NCBI RefSeq assembly: GCF_000021945.1
Contig: NC_011831.1
Coordinates: 2,679,353-2,743,352, forward strand
DNA from: Chloroflexus aggregans DSM 9485
GTDB taxonomy: Bacteria > Chloroflexota > Chloroflexia > Chloroflexales > Chloroflexaceae
Length of the DNA stretch: 64,000 nt
Reading direction: 5' to 3'
Below, piece by piece: positions 1-8,706 of the stretch. The translations under genes and the position numbers were made by a program. The notes beneath the pieces were generated by a model that was given only the letters and a program-made list of their open reading frames with translations, had not been told where the DNA came from and made no database searches. Within the stretch, counting starts at the first letter, position 1; every line of letters begins with the position of its first letter.

Positions 1-320
1 CTTTGCGGCACAGCAAAGACAAGCTCTACCCGCCAGAAGCCAAGATCATCAATGATGATGAGCACATCATCATCGTCGTCGCCGTATTGTTCGTGCAACA
101 AGTCGTAGCCGGTGATACCAAGATCAATTGCTCCTTCGGCTACTTTGGCGACAATATCGGCAGGGCGGTGGAGCAAGACCTCGGTGTTGGGCAGGCCACG
201 TAGGATGGCCGTATACTGGCGCGGGTTGGCACGGGTGACACGCAAACCGCAACTTTCAAGTAAGGCAATGGTGGCATCGTAACCGGAACCCTTTGAGGGA
301 ATGGCAAAGCGCAGCGTCAT
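1..320 (-). CDS. hisG: ATP phosphoribosyltransferase HisG, N-terminal part (runs off the window)
   Basis: First enzyme of histidine biosynthesis, condensing ATP with PRPP. Only the first ~106 residues are present and the frame stays open to base 1. The translation opens MTLRFAIPSKGSGYDATIAL, typical of HisG, followed by an RGLPNTEVLLHRPADI segment and EGAIDLGITGYDLL, the conserved phosphoribosyltransferase-fold start. A run of Asp codons near residues 82-87 is unremarkable. The ATG overlaps the stop of the upstream gene as ATGA (317-320), so translation is probably coupled. With a HisZ-like protein two genes upstream, this is likely the short HisG form needing a regulatory subunit, but the C-terminus that would prove it is outside the window. 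Confidence 0.9.
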   Translation of the reverse strand, partial: MTLRFAIPSKGSGYDATIALLESCGLRVTRANPRQYTAILRGLPNTEVLLHRPADIVAKVAEGAIDLGITGYDLLHEQYGDDDDDVLIIIDDLGFWRVELVFAVPQ

Positions 321-1003
321 GGTATCGACCTCTGATACTGTCCACGGCGTTGTTGGTAGAGTGCGGTTACTGCGGCGACATTCTGCCGTGTGTAAAGGTC
401 ATGCACGGCGGTGGCTAACCGTTCGCCGGCTAGCACGAGCACTTGTTGACCAAGCGATGGACTGGCGAGATCGCGGACATTCCGTTCATCGTTGGTGTCA
501 AGTTGATGCAAGTTGACCAGCGTTGGTCGAATTGCCAGCAAGAGCGATGTTTCCCAGAGCGCACCGCGGTCTTGCATCGTGGTATCGACCAGCTCGAGCG
601 GGGATAAAGCGAGGGTGAGCAGATGGTGCTGACGTAGCATCGCTTCAGCGGTTTCCATCAACATCAGATCAACCTCGGCGTTGTCGGGGAAGCCGATCAC
701 AACGGCTATTTGAAACCCTTGATCGGCGATCGATTGCAGCCGTGCCGTTAGCAATTGGCGAAACAGAGGTATCTCAAGGCCAGGATCACGCCATAAAACA
801 GGATACAACACGCCGCCTACGTGTCGTATGGCTCTTTCAGTGACTGCTTCGGCGATCAAGCCGGAGGCGCCTTGGGCTAGATGCAACCCGCGTGCTACCA
901 ACGTTGCCCATGGCAACCATGCAATGGGGTGCTTCTGCACGAGCTGTTGTTGCTGTGTCGGCAGCAACTCGGTGTAACGCCCCCATTCTGGTGTTGTGCT
1001 CAT
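317..1003 (-). CDS. creatininase-family protein lacking metal ligands
   Basis: 228 aa. The creatininase fold is recognisable: an LPWATLVARGLHLAQGAS segment aligns with the family motif LPxGSxEQHGPHLPLxTD, and DRGALWETSLLLAIRPTLVNL aligns with the HAGxxETSxxLAxxP block. The family's metal ligands are replaced: Glu to Val36, His to Arg38, Asp to Ser47, and the NGHxxN loop reads IGFPDN. It is therefore unlikely to be a Zn/Mn amidohydrolase. It overlaps both neighbours by ATGA, so it is made together with the HisZ-like and HisG proteins, suggesting a structural or regulatory role in that complex (inference). True creatininase or formamide-hydrolase activity is unlikely. Confidence 0.75.
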   Translation of the reverse strand: MSTTPEWGRYTELLPTQQQQLVQKHPIAWLPWATLVARGLHLAQGASGLIAEAVTERAIRHVGGVLYPVLWRDPGLEIPLFRQLLTARLQSIADQGFQIAVVIGFPDNAEVDLMLMETAEAMLRQHHLLTLALSPLELVDTTMQDRGALWETSLLLAIRPTLVNLHQLDTNDERNVRDLASPSLGQQVLVLAGERLATAVHDLYTRQNVAAVTALYQQRRGQYQRSIP

Positions 1004-2439
1004 ACCCCCCCTCCTAACTCAGCAAGGGTAATGCGCCGTTCGGTACGGGTCGCTAAATCGCGCCACACGACATACTCCCCTTCGCGTTCGGCAGCTCCGG
1101 CGATCACCGCTGCGGCGAAGCCACGGCGCGTGGCATCACGCAAGTTGTCTTTAATGCTGCGCTTGCGCACATCGAGCACGACTGTATGACCACTCATTCG
1201 CAGGAGGTTGGCAACCAGCACGGCATACGGGTAGTCTTCATCACTCACGGCGGCCACCAAGACGGTGCGCGGATCGGTTGGCTCTGGGGGTGTCGCGGCT
1301 GCAACCACCCGCTCCAGTCCATAGGCAAAACCTACCGCCGGTACTGATTGCCGCCCACCGAGTGCGCCGACCAGATCATCGTAGCGCCCGCCACCGCAGA
1401 GTTGATTACCTTCGCTGTCGTAGATTTCGAAGATCAAGCCGGTGTAGTAATGTAGACCTCGGCCCAAGGCACCATCGATGATCACCTGTTGGGGGGATAC
1501 GCCGTGGGCGATGAGCAGATCGAGGATCGCTTGCAATTCGCGAAACGCTGCCGATTCGGTCCCGAGTAAATCGGTAAGGGCCGGCAAGGTGTGGTGCGGC
1601 GTACCGGTGATGGCGGCTAAGCGGGCCAATTGCGCCAATGCTGCTTCGACCAGCGGTTGTTCATCGGCGCGGCGGAGAGTCCGTAATAGCCGTTGAATAA
1701 CTTCAGCCGGACTGCGCGTACCGGTGCGTAAATCGATCCCCATTGCGGCTAACACCCGTTCGAGCCAGAGTGCGGCCTGCGCGTCATCAAGCCCGGCCGG
1801 CAATTCTAGACCCTCCGGTGGTGTACCGAGATTGGCCAGGACGCGCTCGCGTACCGGTGCGAGGCCTTCGGCGCGTAACCGTTCGAGGCTCCAAACCAAT
1901 AACCCGCGGGTTCGTTCGGGTAAGTCAAACCGGCTGAGCAGCTCGCGGGCCAGCCCAATATGACCGATCCGTACTGTGTAATCGGTTACCCCGGCTGCGT
2001 TAAGGCCGGCACAGGCAAGGGCTATCACCTCAGCATCGGCCCGTGGTGGCAGCCCACCGATGATCTCGCCACCGACTTGAGTAAACTGCCGGTAGGTGTG
2101 ACGTTGAGGCCGTTCGTAGCGGAATACCGGTCCGGCATAGCTCAGCCGCAGCGGGAGCGGTTGGTCTTGCATCCCGGCCACGTAGGCCCGTAGCACCGAT
2201 GCTGTCCATTCGGGACGCAACGCTAAATCACGCCCACCAAAGCTAAATTCATACACTTTGCCGACGAGATCTTCACCTAATTTGCGCAGATACAATTCAC
2301 GATGCTCGATGATCGGAGCATCGATCATTTGATAACCAAAGCCGGCTATCGTTCGCTCTAATATCGTTTGTATATGCCGGCTGGTGAGATATTCCGCCGG
2401 CATCACGTCTCGCATACCGCGTACAAGATCAACGGTCAC
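1000..2439 (-). CDS. hisZ: HisZ/HisS-like protein (ATP phosphoribosyltransferase regulatory subunit or histidyl-tRNA synthetase)
   Basis: 479 aa from a GTG at 2437-2439, chosen because AGGAGG lies four bases upstream and the protein then opens VTVDLVRGMRDVMP like HisRS/HisZ; an upstream start at 2496 would add 19 atypical residues. Class II synthetase motif 2 (FRYERPQRHTYRQF), the HisA-type loop (GRGLHYYTGLIFE, CGGGRYDDL) and motif 3 (VGFAYGLERV) are present, and the last ~95 residues resemble the HGTP anticodon-binding domain. HisZ usually lacks that domain, so a genuine HisRS is possible. Coupling to hisG favours the HisZ role. An insertion of ~90 residues sits in the middle of the catalytic core, as in other HisRS-like proteins. 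Confidence 0.75.
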   Translation of the reverse strand: MTVDLVRGMRDVMPAEYLTSRHIQTILERTIAGFGYQMIDAPIIEHRELYLRKLGEDLVGKVYEFSFGGRDLALRPEWTASVLRAYVAGMQDQPLPLRLSYAGPVFRYERPQRHTYRQFTQVGGEIIGGLPPRADAEVIALACAGLNAAGVTDYTVRIGHIGLARELLSRFDLPERTRGLLVWSLERLRAEGLAPVRERVLANLGTPPEGLELPAGLDDAQAALWLERVLAAMGIDLRTGTRSPAEVIQRLLRTLRRADEQPLVEAALAQLARLAAITGTPHHTLPALTDLLGTESAAFRELQAILDLLIAHGVSPQQVIIDGALGRGLHYYTGLIFEIYDSEGNQLCGGGRYDDLVGALGGRQSVPAVGFAYGLERVVAAATPPEPTDPRTVLVAAVSDEDYPYAVLVANLLRMSGHTVVLDVRKRSIKDNLRDATRRGFAAAVIAGAAEREGEYVVWRDLATRTERRITLAELGGGV

Positions 2440-2752
2440 AGCTCCTCCTCGGTTGGCCGTTCCTGCGTTTATTGTAACCGATTCAGATATGAACAAGGAA
2501 TTGATTGGCGCGTCGAAGGTCGCAGTCTACCGCTCGGCTTCACTCTACTTGACAACAAGCGGAAGCGCGACCCGCGAAACGACCGTCTTTTGTAGCTCCG
2601 TGTGCGTACAACGGCAGGCAAGCTATTCAGTAAGAGGCTATAGTTCGAGCTGGGGGGAGCAGTCTTGCCGGCGAAAAGAACACGACCGTGCGCGACGTCA
2701 TCAGGATACGCTCACGTGATCTTCGATCCGCCGACGTCGGTATGCGTTGCAG

Positions 2753-2779
2753 GGGGGAGGCAGGCATCGTTGCTCCCCC
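2753..2779 (-). terminator. G/C-rich hairpin between response regulator and his genes
   Basis: GGGGGAG (2753-2759) pairs with CTCCCCC (2773-2779) just downstream of the response-regulator stop (minus direction). No T run follows, so it may be a transcript-stabilising hairpin rather than an intrinsic terminator. The remaining bases from 2440 to 2752, upstream of the his genes, hold no gene I can support; the his promoter should lie there. Confidence 0.35.
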
Positions 2780-2787
2780 ACGGGAGG

Positions 2788-3147
2788 TTATCGCTTTGCC
2801 AAATCGCGCACCGTACTCAGCAGATTGGTCAGATTCCCCGTCTTGGGCACATACGCATCAAACCCTTGGGCGACAAACTCTCCCGGTGTCTTTTCGGTAC
2901 GCGCGGTGTGGGCAATAATCGGGCAGGTAATCCCTTGCGCACGCAGATCGCGCAACACTGTCAGGCCATCGCGGTCGGCCATGCTAATATCAAGGACGAT
3001 CACATCAGGAGCAAACTCGTGAACTTTTGCCAGTGCTTCAGCACCGCTACTGACCGAGAGCACTTCGTGTCGTCCAACATGACGAAGCACACGCTCAAAC
3101 ATCGAACGGGCCGTATAGACATCATCGACAAGTAAGACTTTGGCCAT
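2788..3147 (-). CDS. single-domain response regulator (CheY-like)
   Basis: 119 aa from the ATG at 3147, which has AAGGAG about nine bases upstream and starts MAKVLLVDD; a longer reading from 3174 adds nine residues without support. The receiver domain is complete: acidic pair in LLVDD, phosphoacceptor Asp in VIVLDISM, Thr in IIAHTART and Lys in YVPKTG. No output domain, so it acts through protein contacts. It lies 91 bases downstream of the histidine kinase on the same strand, its likely phosphodonor. Confidence 0.9.
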   Translation of the reverse strand: MAKVLLVDDVYTARSMFERVLRHVGRHEVLSVSSGAEALAKVHEFAPDVIVLDISMADRDGLTVLRDLRAQGITCPIIAHTARTEKTPGEFVAQGFDAYVPKTGNLTNLLSTVRDLAKR

Positions 3148-3238
3148 CGTTCCAAGCTCCTTCGCTAACCTCATACCGCCGATGGTAAAGAGTATCTGCT
3201 ACGTTGTCGGTGTCGCTTGCCCTTCATCTTGCCTCGTC

Positions 3239-4687
3239 TTAGGCTGTACGCGAGCCATCAGGACCGGAACGAGTGCGTGGTAGCGAGAAGAAAAAGATGC
3301 TACCTTTGCCCACTTCACTCTCGAGCCACATCCGCCCACCATGCAACTCGATCAGCCAGCGGCAGATCGAGAGACCTAGACCGGTACCGGCGTGATGACG
3401 AGTATCGGCATTTTCTACCTGCTCGAATTGCTGAAAGATCCGTTCTTGATCGGCCGGTGCAATCCCGATGCCGGTATCGCGTACCCAAAGCACCACCTGG
3501 TCGGTCTCGGCGCGTGCTCCAACGGCAATCTCACCCATATGGGTAAACTTGCACGCATTCGAGACCAGGTTGAGGAGCACCTGCCGGATACGTACCTCAT
3601 CGGCCAAGACGGTTGGTAATGAGTCATGATACTCACGCCGCAACTGGATCGGCCGGTCGCCGATTAACGCTTGCGCCGTGCGGATGGTTTCATCAAGTAA
3701 CGGTGGCAAGGCGAGATTCGTGCGATTAAGCTCGAGTTTGCCGGCTTCTATCTTCGCCAGATCGAGAATATCGTTGATCAACCCCAACAAATGCTGACCA
3801 CTGCGTCGGATTTCGGCAATATCTTGCAAGACTTGCTCGTCAATTTTGACATCACCGTACATTTCAGGGTGTTCGATCATTGCCGTACTGAAGCCGATGA
3901 TAATATTGAGTGGTGTCCGCAGTTCGTGCGACATCGTCGCCATAAAGTTCGATTTTGAGCGGTAGGCTGCTTCAGCAGCGGCGCGTGCCTCTTCCAACTC
4001 AAGCGTGGTGCGGTACAGTTGCTCGTTGAGCAAATCCCATTCGAGCAAAGCGCGCTCAAGCGTGGCCTGCGTCTCGCGCAGTAACTGCTCACGCCGTTCA
4101 GATTTTTGCGCAGTATCAATTGCCCAATTGATGGTGCCACGTACCACATACGCTGCGGCCCAACTCAGCGTTGCAGCGCTGAGCAACAGGATCACGAGAA
4201 AGAGAATTTTACCGATCGCGGAAAACCATGTTGGGCGTGGTTGGCCGATGACATCAGCAGCCAGGAGCAAGATGATGTAGAGCAGAATAGCCGCTTGCGT
4301 CGCTTGATAGGGTGCGCGCGACGAGACCATAATCCCGGCAGCAAATACCCCTAGTACCGATAGATAGACGAAGTTGTTGTCGGTGAAGCCAAAGGCCGTG
4401 CAACTCAGTATCGGTAAGAGGGTCGTTGCTGTAACAATCGTGATACTAGACCACTGCAATTGACCCTGTCGCCGTAGCCGGTCACTGGTTGCAGTCACCA
4501 GGATGAGCAACAGAATGATCGCATATGCCCAGCCATTACCGTCCCAGCGGTTCAGCAACAGAATACCGAGTGCTGCACCGGCCAACGTCGCCAACAAAAC
4601 GAGCATTGGTGGCAAAAGATCGGCGACAAGACTTTCATCAGGCGTTGCGACGGCGGTGCGGGCGGGAACGATGTTGCGCGCAACCAT
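3239..4687 (-). CDS. membrane histidine kinase
   Basis: 482 aa. Residues ~22-185 contain about five or six hydrophobic segments forming a membrane sensor region without a large extracellular loop. A coiled-coil linker (~195-245) follows, then the HisKA dimerisation box with His254 in ATMSHELRTPLN, and a complete HATPase domain: N box NLVSNACKF, G1 DTGIGI, G2 GTGLGLSI. Such kinases phosphorylate a partner response regulator; the one directly downstream is the obvious candidate. The signal is unknown. The C-terminus is short after the G2 box, with no receiver or HPt domain. Confidence 0.92.
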   Translation of the reverse strand: MVARNIVPARTAVATPDESLVADLLPPMLVLLATLAGAALGILLLNRWDGNGWAYAIILLLILVTATSDRLRRQGQLQWSSITIVTATTLLPILSCTAFGFTDNNFVYLSVLGVFAAGIMVSSRAPYQATQAAILLYIILLLAADVIGQPRPTWFSAIGKILFLVILLLSAATLSWAAAYVVRGTINWAIDTAQKSERREQLLRETQATLERALLEWDLLNEQLYRTTLELEEARAAAEAAYRSKSNFMATMSHELRTPLNIIIGFSTAMIEHPEMYGDVKIDEQVLQDIAEIRRSGQHLLGLINDILDLAKIEAGKLELNRTNLALPPLLDETIRTAQALIGDRPIQLRREYHDSLPTVLADEVRIRQVLLNLVSNACKFTHMGEIAVGARAETDQVVLWVRDTGIGIAPADQERIFQQFEQVENADTRHHAGTGLGLSICRWLIELHGGRMWLESEVGKGSIFFFSLPRTRSGPDGSRTA

Positions 4688-4786
4688 GATGGTTATCCTT
4701 ACAATACGTATGTGGACGAATGTTCGTTCTTAATATTGTAGCGTGTACATTGCGGGTACAACATTGAAAGCTGATGAATGATCTGA

Positions 4787-5512
4787 TTAGATACCGGTGA
4801 CAGCGGTGTCAAGCACCTTACGGAAGACTTCCATATCTCGGCGTAAGTCGGCGAGCCGCGTTTGAACTGCACTGCTGGCCGAAGCGATGGCGACTGCGTC
4901 GGCTGTACGGAGCCGAATGATCTCGGCCAGCGTCGTATCAAGATTGGCGTCGATGTTGCCGAGTTGGGCCAGAATCCGGTTGAAATAGGTTTGTAGATCG
5001 TTGATGTGCTGTTTCTGAGCCAGTAAGGCTTGGCGTCGCTCTTCGAGCTGTTGGCGGGTAAAGGTATCGATGGTAGCGCTGATCTGCCAATCAAGCTGAG
5101 TTATCTGTTGATCGAGTCGTTGTACATCATTCGCTGCCAAATATTTCTCGATAATCTGACCTTTATCGGCCATTACGTAAGCGTCGGTAAGCAGATCACG
5201 AGTTTGATTCACAATCGTGCTGAGCAGTCCGGCTAGAGCACTTTGGGCGGTAGCGGCAGCCCGTTCTACCTCACGTTGTGAACGCTCGATTTCGCTAATG
5301 ACCGCACGCAAGCGCGGACTGGTGATCCGTGGCCGTGGTATCGGCGGTGGTGCAGTCAGCATAGGGTCACGCATCGCCAGCCACGTTGCTACTACATACA
5401 CTGCCAAACCGAGCGGCAGCCACCAAATCGTTAGCGTTAATCCACCAAACAGGGCTGCGACCAGTATGAGCAGGTTTAGTGGTTGGAGAGCGGCAGTACG
5501 CAGGGTCGTCAT
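4787..5512 (-). CDS. membrane-anchored coiled-coil protein, function unknown
   Basis: 241 aa. Two hydrophobic segments (~15-30 and ~32-48) separated by a turn form a membrane hairpin, followed by a Pro-rich stretch (~53-66) and about 170 residues of predicted helix rich in Gln, Arg, Ala and Leu, typical of a cytoplasmic coiled coil. I recognise no catalytic motif. It is the last of three same-strand genes after the two binding-protein-like lipoproteins, which suggests a link to that surface system, although a strong hairpin separates it from them. It resembles in outline proteins co-encoded with VWA-domain genes, but I cannot name a family. Confidence 0.7.
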   Translation of the reverse strand: MTTLRTAALQPLNLLILVAALFGGLTLTIWWLPLGLAVYVVATWLAMRDPMLTAPPPIPRPRITSPRLRAVISEIERSQREVERAAATAQSALAGLLSTIVNQTRDLLTDAYVMADKGQIIEKYLAANDVQRLDQQITQLDWQISATIDTFTRQQLEERRQALLAQKQHINDLQTYFNRILAQLGNIDANLDTTLAEIIRLRTADAVAIASASSAVQTRLADLRRDMEVFRKVLDTAVTGI

Positions 5513-5574
5513 AAGATTTTACCGGTAATACAGTAGTTGCTGCTGTAATTATATCACGTTGTTCTTACGATGCC

Positions 5575-5627
5575 GAGGCAGTCTCACATCACTCGTGTTG
5601 CCACATGAGTGATGGTGAGACCGCCTC
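5575..5627. terminator. long imperfect hairpin
   Basis: An almost fully palindromic block: GAGGCaGTCTCAC at 5575 pairs with GTGAGACcGCCTC ending at 5627, with TCACTC/GAGTGA inside. It lies in the 148-base gap downstream of the VWA lipoprotein gene (minus strand) and upstream of the coiled-coil gene. There is no T run, so partial termination or mRNA protection is more likely than full termination. Confidence 0.5.
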
Positions 5628-5659
5628 TTACCGCCCAACATCGTCGACGGCAAGGCTGG

Positions 5660-7300
5660 TTAGAAATACCTGCTCAGATTTTCAAAAATCTGGGCAATAT
5701 CACCGGTATCGCCGACCACGACAATCGTGCGCGAAAATTCGGCAATCGCATCAAGCACCTGTCGGTCGGCGTCGTTCCCGTAGGCTACCGGGAAGATGCT
5801 GATCCCGCTCTCGTCGAACAAGGTGCGGATTTGGTCGAGTGATGCCTGACTTGAATTATCAGCACCATCCGAGAGCAACACAATCGCGCGAATGCGATCA
5901 TCGTCTGCCGGTGGTAACTGTTCAAGAACCTGTTTCCCAAGTACCAATGCATCGAACAATGCAGTACGCCCGCTGGCACGCATCGCTTGCACCGCATCTT
6001 GCAAGGCGATCCGATTATCGCTGAGTGGTGCCATCGGAACCACTAATCGGGCTGCTGAGGCGAAGGTGATCAGACCGAGGCGATCTTCAGGCAAAATCCG
6101 CATCAGAAAGGTCTCGATCCCGGCCTTGACCATAGTGAGCTTATCGCCTTCCATCGAGCCAGACGTGTCAACTACCAGCACAATGTCGGCCCGCTTGCGG
6201 TTGAGTGACCACGAGTTCTTGATCGCGACGATCACCTCTGCCGTCGGCACAGCTAAGACGGTCTGCACGCCTTGCGGATCAACACCAAACGCCGGGCTGA
6301 TCGGATCGGTCAACGGCACGTTGGGGTTGGCAGGACGAAAGCCGAACGACATCGCGGCCCGCTGGCTCTCTTCGCTGAGCAGGAATTCGTAGAACCGCTC
6401 GGCAGCGTCACGTTCGTCGGAATTGGCACTTGCCATAATGATGAAGGGATTGTCGTGCCAGAAAGTACCTTCTGCCGGATAGATGGCGACCAGCGGTGTT
6501 AGTGGTGGATTAAACTTGTTGAAGTCGATGAGCGTGATCTCCTCCATTGGGAAAGCCGAGATGTAGCTCATACCAAACTTCTTCATGTTTTCGCTGAAGA
6601 TCAACGTATTGTAGCCGTAGTGCTTAATACTGCGCCCTAAGTCACGGATGAAGCGGGTTGCTTCCTCGCTCTGGACGTCGGCGATGGTTAATCCTTCACG
6701 TTTGCCGGTTGCAGCGTAGAACTCGGCAATGAGGGTACTCAACGCGGTTGTACTGATTTCGGGGTCGGTATGGCCCCACGAGAAACGGCCCCATTCTGGA
6801 TGACCGAAGCGGCCCCAGCCCTGCGGGTCGTTGGTTAGGTCGAGAATATCCTTCCAGCCGATCGGCTTGTTCGGCCAGCCCATCGCCTCGGCCATTGGCT
6901 GCCACATTGCGATTACGACCGGGGTGAGCACGAGCGGCTTGTTGGAAACGGCCACATTCTGATTACCGGTCTCTTGCTTCAGTACTTCCAACCACGTACT
7001 GGCCGATGGACTCCATACCGTTACTTGGAGCGTGCCGTTCTTAATCTCGGTGCGGGCTGCGCCCGAAGACTTGTTAATCCCTTCGACGCGCACTCGGCGG
7101 TTGTTTACGGTGAGCCGCTGTTCGTTGAAACGGGAAATCTGCTCGGTCAGCCATTTGTCCTTTTCCGGGCTATAGGCGATGGTAATCGTGATTGCATTGG
7201 CGTCACTTCCGCTGAGTAATCCGTTAAGATTACCACAGCCGCTGAGCAGGATGATCAGTAGGGTCAGTAGCGTAAGCAGTTTCAGCGGTCGTGTGATCAT
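5660..7300 (-). CDS. lipoprotein: solute-binding-like domain fused to a VWA domain
   Basis: 546 aa. An N-terminal signal ends in a lipobox (LLSGCG, Cys at ~22), so the protein should be anchored outside the membrane. Residues ~38-335 resemble an extracellular solute-binding protein (ITIAYSPEKDKWLTEQ opening, FIIMASAN, RAAMSFGFRPAN near the end). Residues ~365-546 are a VWA domain with an intact MIDAS: DTSGSM, then the Thr in SGRTALFDAL and Asp in LLSDGADNSS. VWA domains bind Mg-dependent protein ligands. It lies 20 bases downstream of a paralogue that lacks the VWA domain. The combination suggests a surface adhesion or complex-assembly role rather than nutrient uptake; no permease genes accompany it. 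Confidence 0.82.
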   Translation of the reverse strand: MITRPLKLLTLLTLLIILLSGCGNLNGLLSGSDANAITITIAYSPEKDKWLTEQISRFNEQRLTVNNRRVRVEGINKSSGAARTEIKNGTLQVTVWSPSASTWLEVLKQETGNQNVAVSNKPLVLTPVVIAMWQPMAEAMGWPNKPIGWKDILDLTNDPQGWGRFGHPEWGRFSWGHTDPEISTTALSTLIAEFYAATGKREGLTIADVQSEEATRFIRDLGRSIKHYGYNTLIFSENMKKFGMSYISAFPMEEITLIDFNKFNPPLTPLVAIYPAEGTFWHDNPFIIMASANSDERDAAERFYEFLLSEESQRAAMSFGFRPANPNVPLTDPISPAFGVDPQGVQTVLAVPTAEVIVAIKNSWSLNRKRADIVLVVDTSGSMEGDKLTMVKAGIETFLMRILPEDRLGLITFASAARLVVPMAPLSDNRIALQDAVQAMRASGRTALFDALVLGKQVLEQLPPADDDRIRAIVLLSDGADNSSQASLDQIRTLFDESGISIFPVAYGNDADRQVLDAIAEFSRTIVVVGDTGDIAQIFENLSRYF

Positions 7301-7320
7301 AGGAGTTCCTCTTCACTAAA

Positions 7321-8436
7321 TCACCGTTGTATTCCTGTCGCTGCGCGCCATGTGTCAATCAGTGCGGCAACGACGCCGGTTGTTGGGAGCGCGAGTTGTG
7401 ATGGAAAATCGAGTTGGACCCCGTTGTTGCGGTATCGTCCGAACAGTGATGCTGAATCGTCGAGGTCGATCCTTACTTGCGAATTGGCCGGACGCAAGCC
7501 ATACTCGCGCATGGCAATCGTCTGTTCAGTTGGACTGAGCAGAAATGTGCGTAGACGTATTGCAGCTTCGCGTTCAGGGTTTCCAACCCATGGCGCATTC
7601 AGAATAGCAAACGGATGGTCACTGATAATCGGGGTCGCGGGGTACGCAATTCGGAGCGATTGGAGACCACGCCCTTCGCCCTGCCGGAATGCTTGCAACG
7701 CGAGATTTTCGTAGGTGGTAATGATGTCGTACACGCCGGGTCGGATGACAAAATCGGTGGTGAGTGTCCCGGTGCTGGCCGGCCAGTCGACGACTCTTTG
7801 GCTCAGGCGTTGTAGCCAACCGCGGAATCCGCTGTTCTGAACTTGAGCGATGGTTAGTTCGGTAGTCTGGTGATACTGAGCGGCGAGCGTAATCAGAGTT
7901 TGCAGACCTCCATTGCTCAACACCGGTGACGAGATACCGATCTTAAGCGAGTTGATCCGGTCAGGGAGTTCGCGTTGCCACAATAGCCACGGATTATCGA
8001 TACCGTTGGTTGCAGGCGATTGGCGCATGAGCGCTACAACCGGCGAGAACGCTAATGGTTGGGCCGGTTCGCGTAACCAATCGGCTCGCCACTGCTGCAA
8101 TTCGGCCAGTTGAAGGGTACTGGCCGGGCTAACGACGGTTGGCTGATAGCCTTCGCGTTCAATCGCCATGATCAGATCACGCGATCCGGCGACACGTATA
8201 CGTACCTCGATGGCACGACCGTTGACGGTTGGGTTGGTGCCGGCAAAGCGTTCGAGTGCGCTGCGTAGCCATGCCTCTTTTTCCGAACTGATCGCAATAT
8301 CGAGCCGAATCGGTGGAGCGGCGGTCGGTAATGGAAGTGGCGCCCAACCTACTGGCCCACTCATAACGGTAATCGCAATGAGGACAAGTGTCGCGATGAG
8401 ATAGGTGCCGGCAATCAAGCGGGATGTACGGAGCAT
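7321..8436 (-). CDS. solute-binding-like surface protein, paralogue of the downstream VWA lipoprotein
   Basis: 371 aa. An N-terminal hydrophobic segment (~8-27) without a clear lipobox Cys suggests a membrane anchor or uncleaved signal. The body matches the N-terminal half of its neighbour: RLDIAISSEKEAWLRSALERF, HPFAILNAPWVGNPEREAA and MREYGLRPANSQVR correspond to equivalent blocks there. The gene ends soon after the binding-protein domain, without a VWA domain. It is the first gene of the three-gene minus-strand set. Ligand unknown; an iron- or sulfate-type binding protein is possible, but no transporter is adjacent. Confidence 0.75.
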   Translation of the reverse strand: MLRTSRLIAGTYLIATLVLIAITVMSGPVGWAPLPLPTAAPPIRLDIAISSEKEAWLRSALERFAGTNPTVNGRAIEVRIRVAGSRDLIMAIEREGYQPTVVSPASTLQLAELQQWRADWLREPAQPLAFSPVVALMRQSPATNGIDNPWLLWQRELPDRINSLKIGISSPVLSNGGLQTLITLAAQYHQTTELTIAQVQNSGFRGWLQRLSQRVVDWPASTGTLTTDFVIRPGVYDIITTYENLALQAFRQGEGRGLQSLRIAYPATPIISDHPFAILNAPWVGNPEREAAIRLRTFLLSPTEQTIAMREYGLRPANSQVRIDLDDSASLFGRYRNNGVQLDFPSQLALPTTGVVAALIDTWRAATGIQR

Positions 8437-8604
8437 GCCAGTGTCTCTCTGACTACTACGGTGCCTGCTTCTATGGTAGCACGTCCTGATGATTAGTGCT
8501 CTCCAAACGTAACTGCTAACCTCTGTGAAAAGATACGTTTGACGCTTGCCCCGCGTTGCACATCCATACCGGTTATCGCTGAGGGGTGGTGCTTTAACGG
8601 TTGT

Positions 8605-8633
8605 TTGGTGAAAACTTAATCTCTGCTTAATAC
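8605..8633 (+). promoter_or_regulatory. candidate promoter for the sugar ABC operon
   Basis: TTGGTG (8605-8610) and TAATAC (8628-8633) are 17 bases apart in the divergent gap upstream of the permease genes. Each hexamer is a partial sigma-70-type match only. The rest of 8437-8706 is AT-rich with no gene. Confidence 0.3.
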
Positions 8634-8706
8634 TTCAATGATGATTGATTAATCTTGTTCGACTACGATAGCTCAGCTATGTGTGAAGACTAAGGACCGT
8701 ACAACA

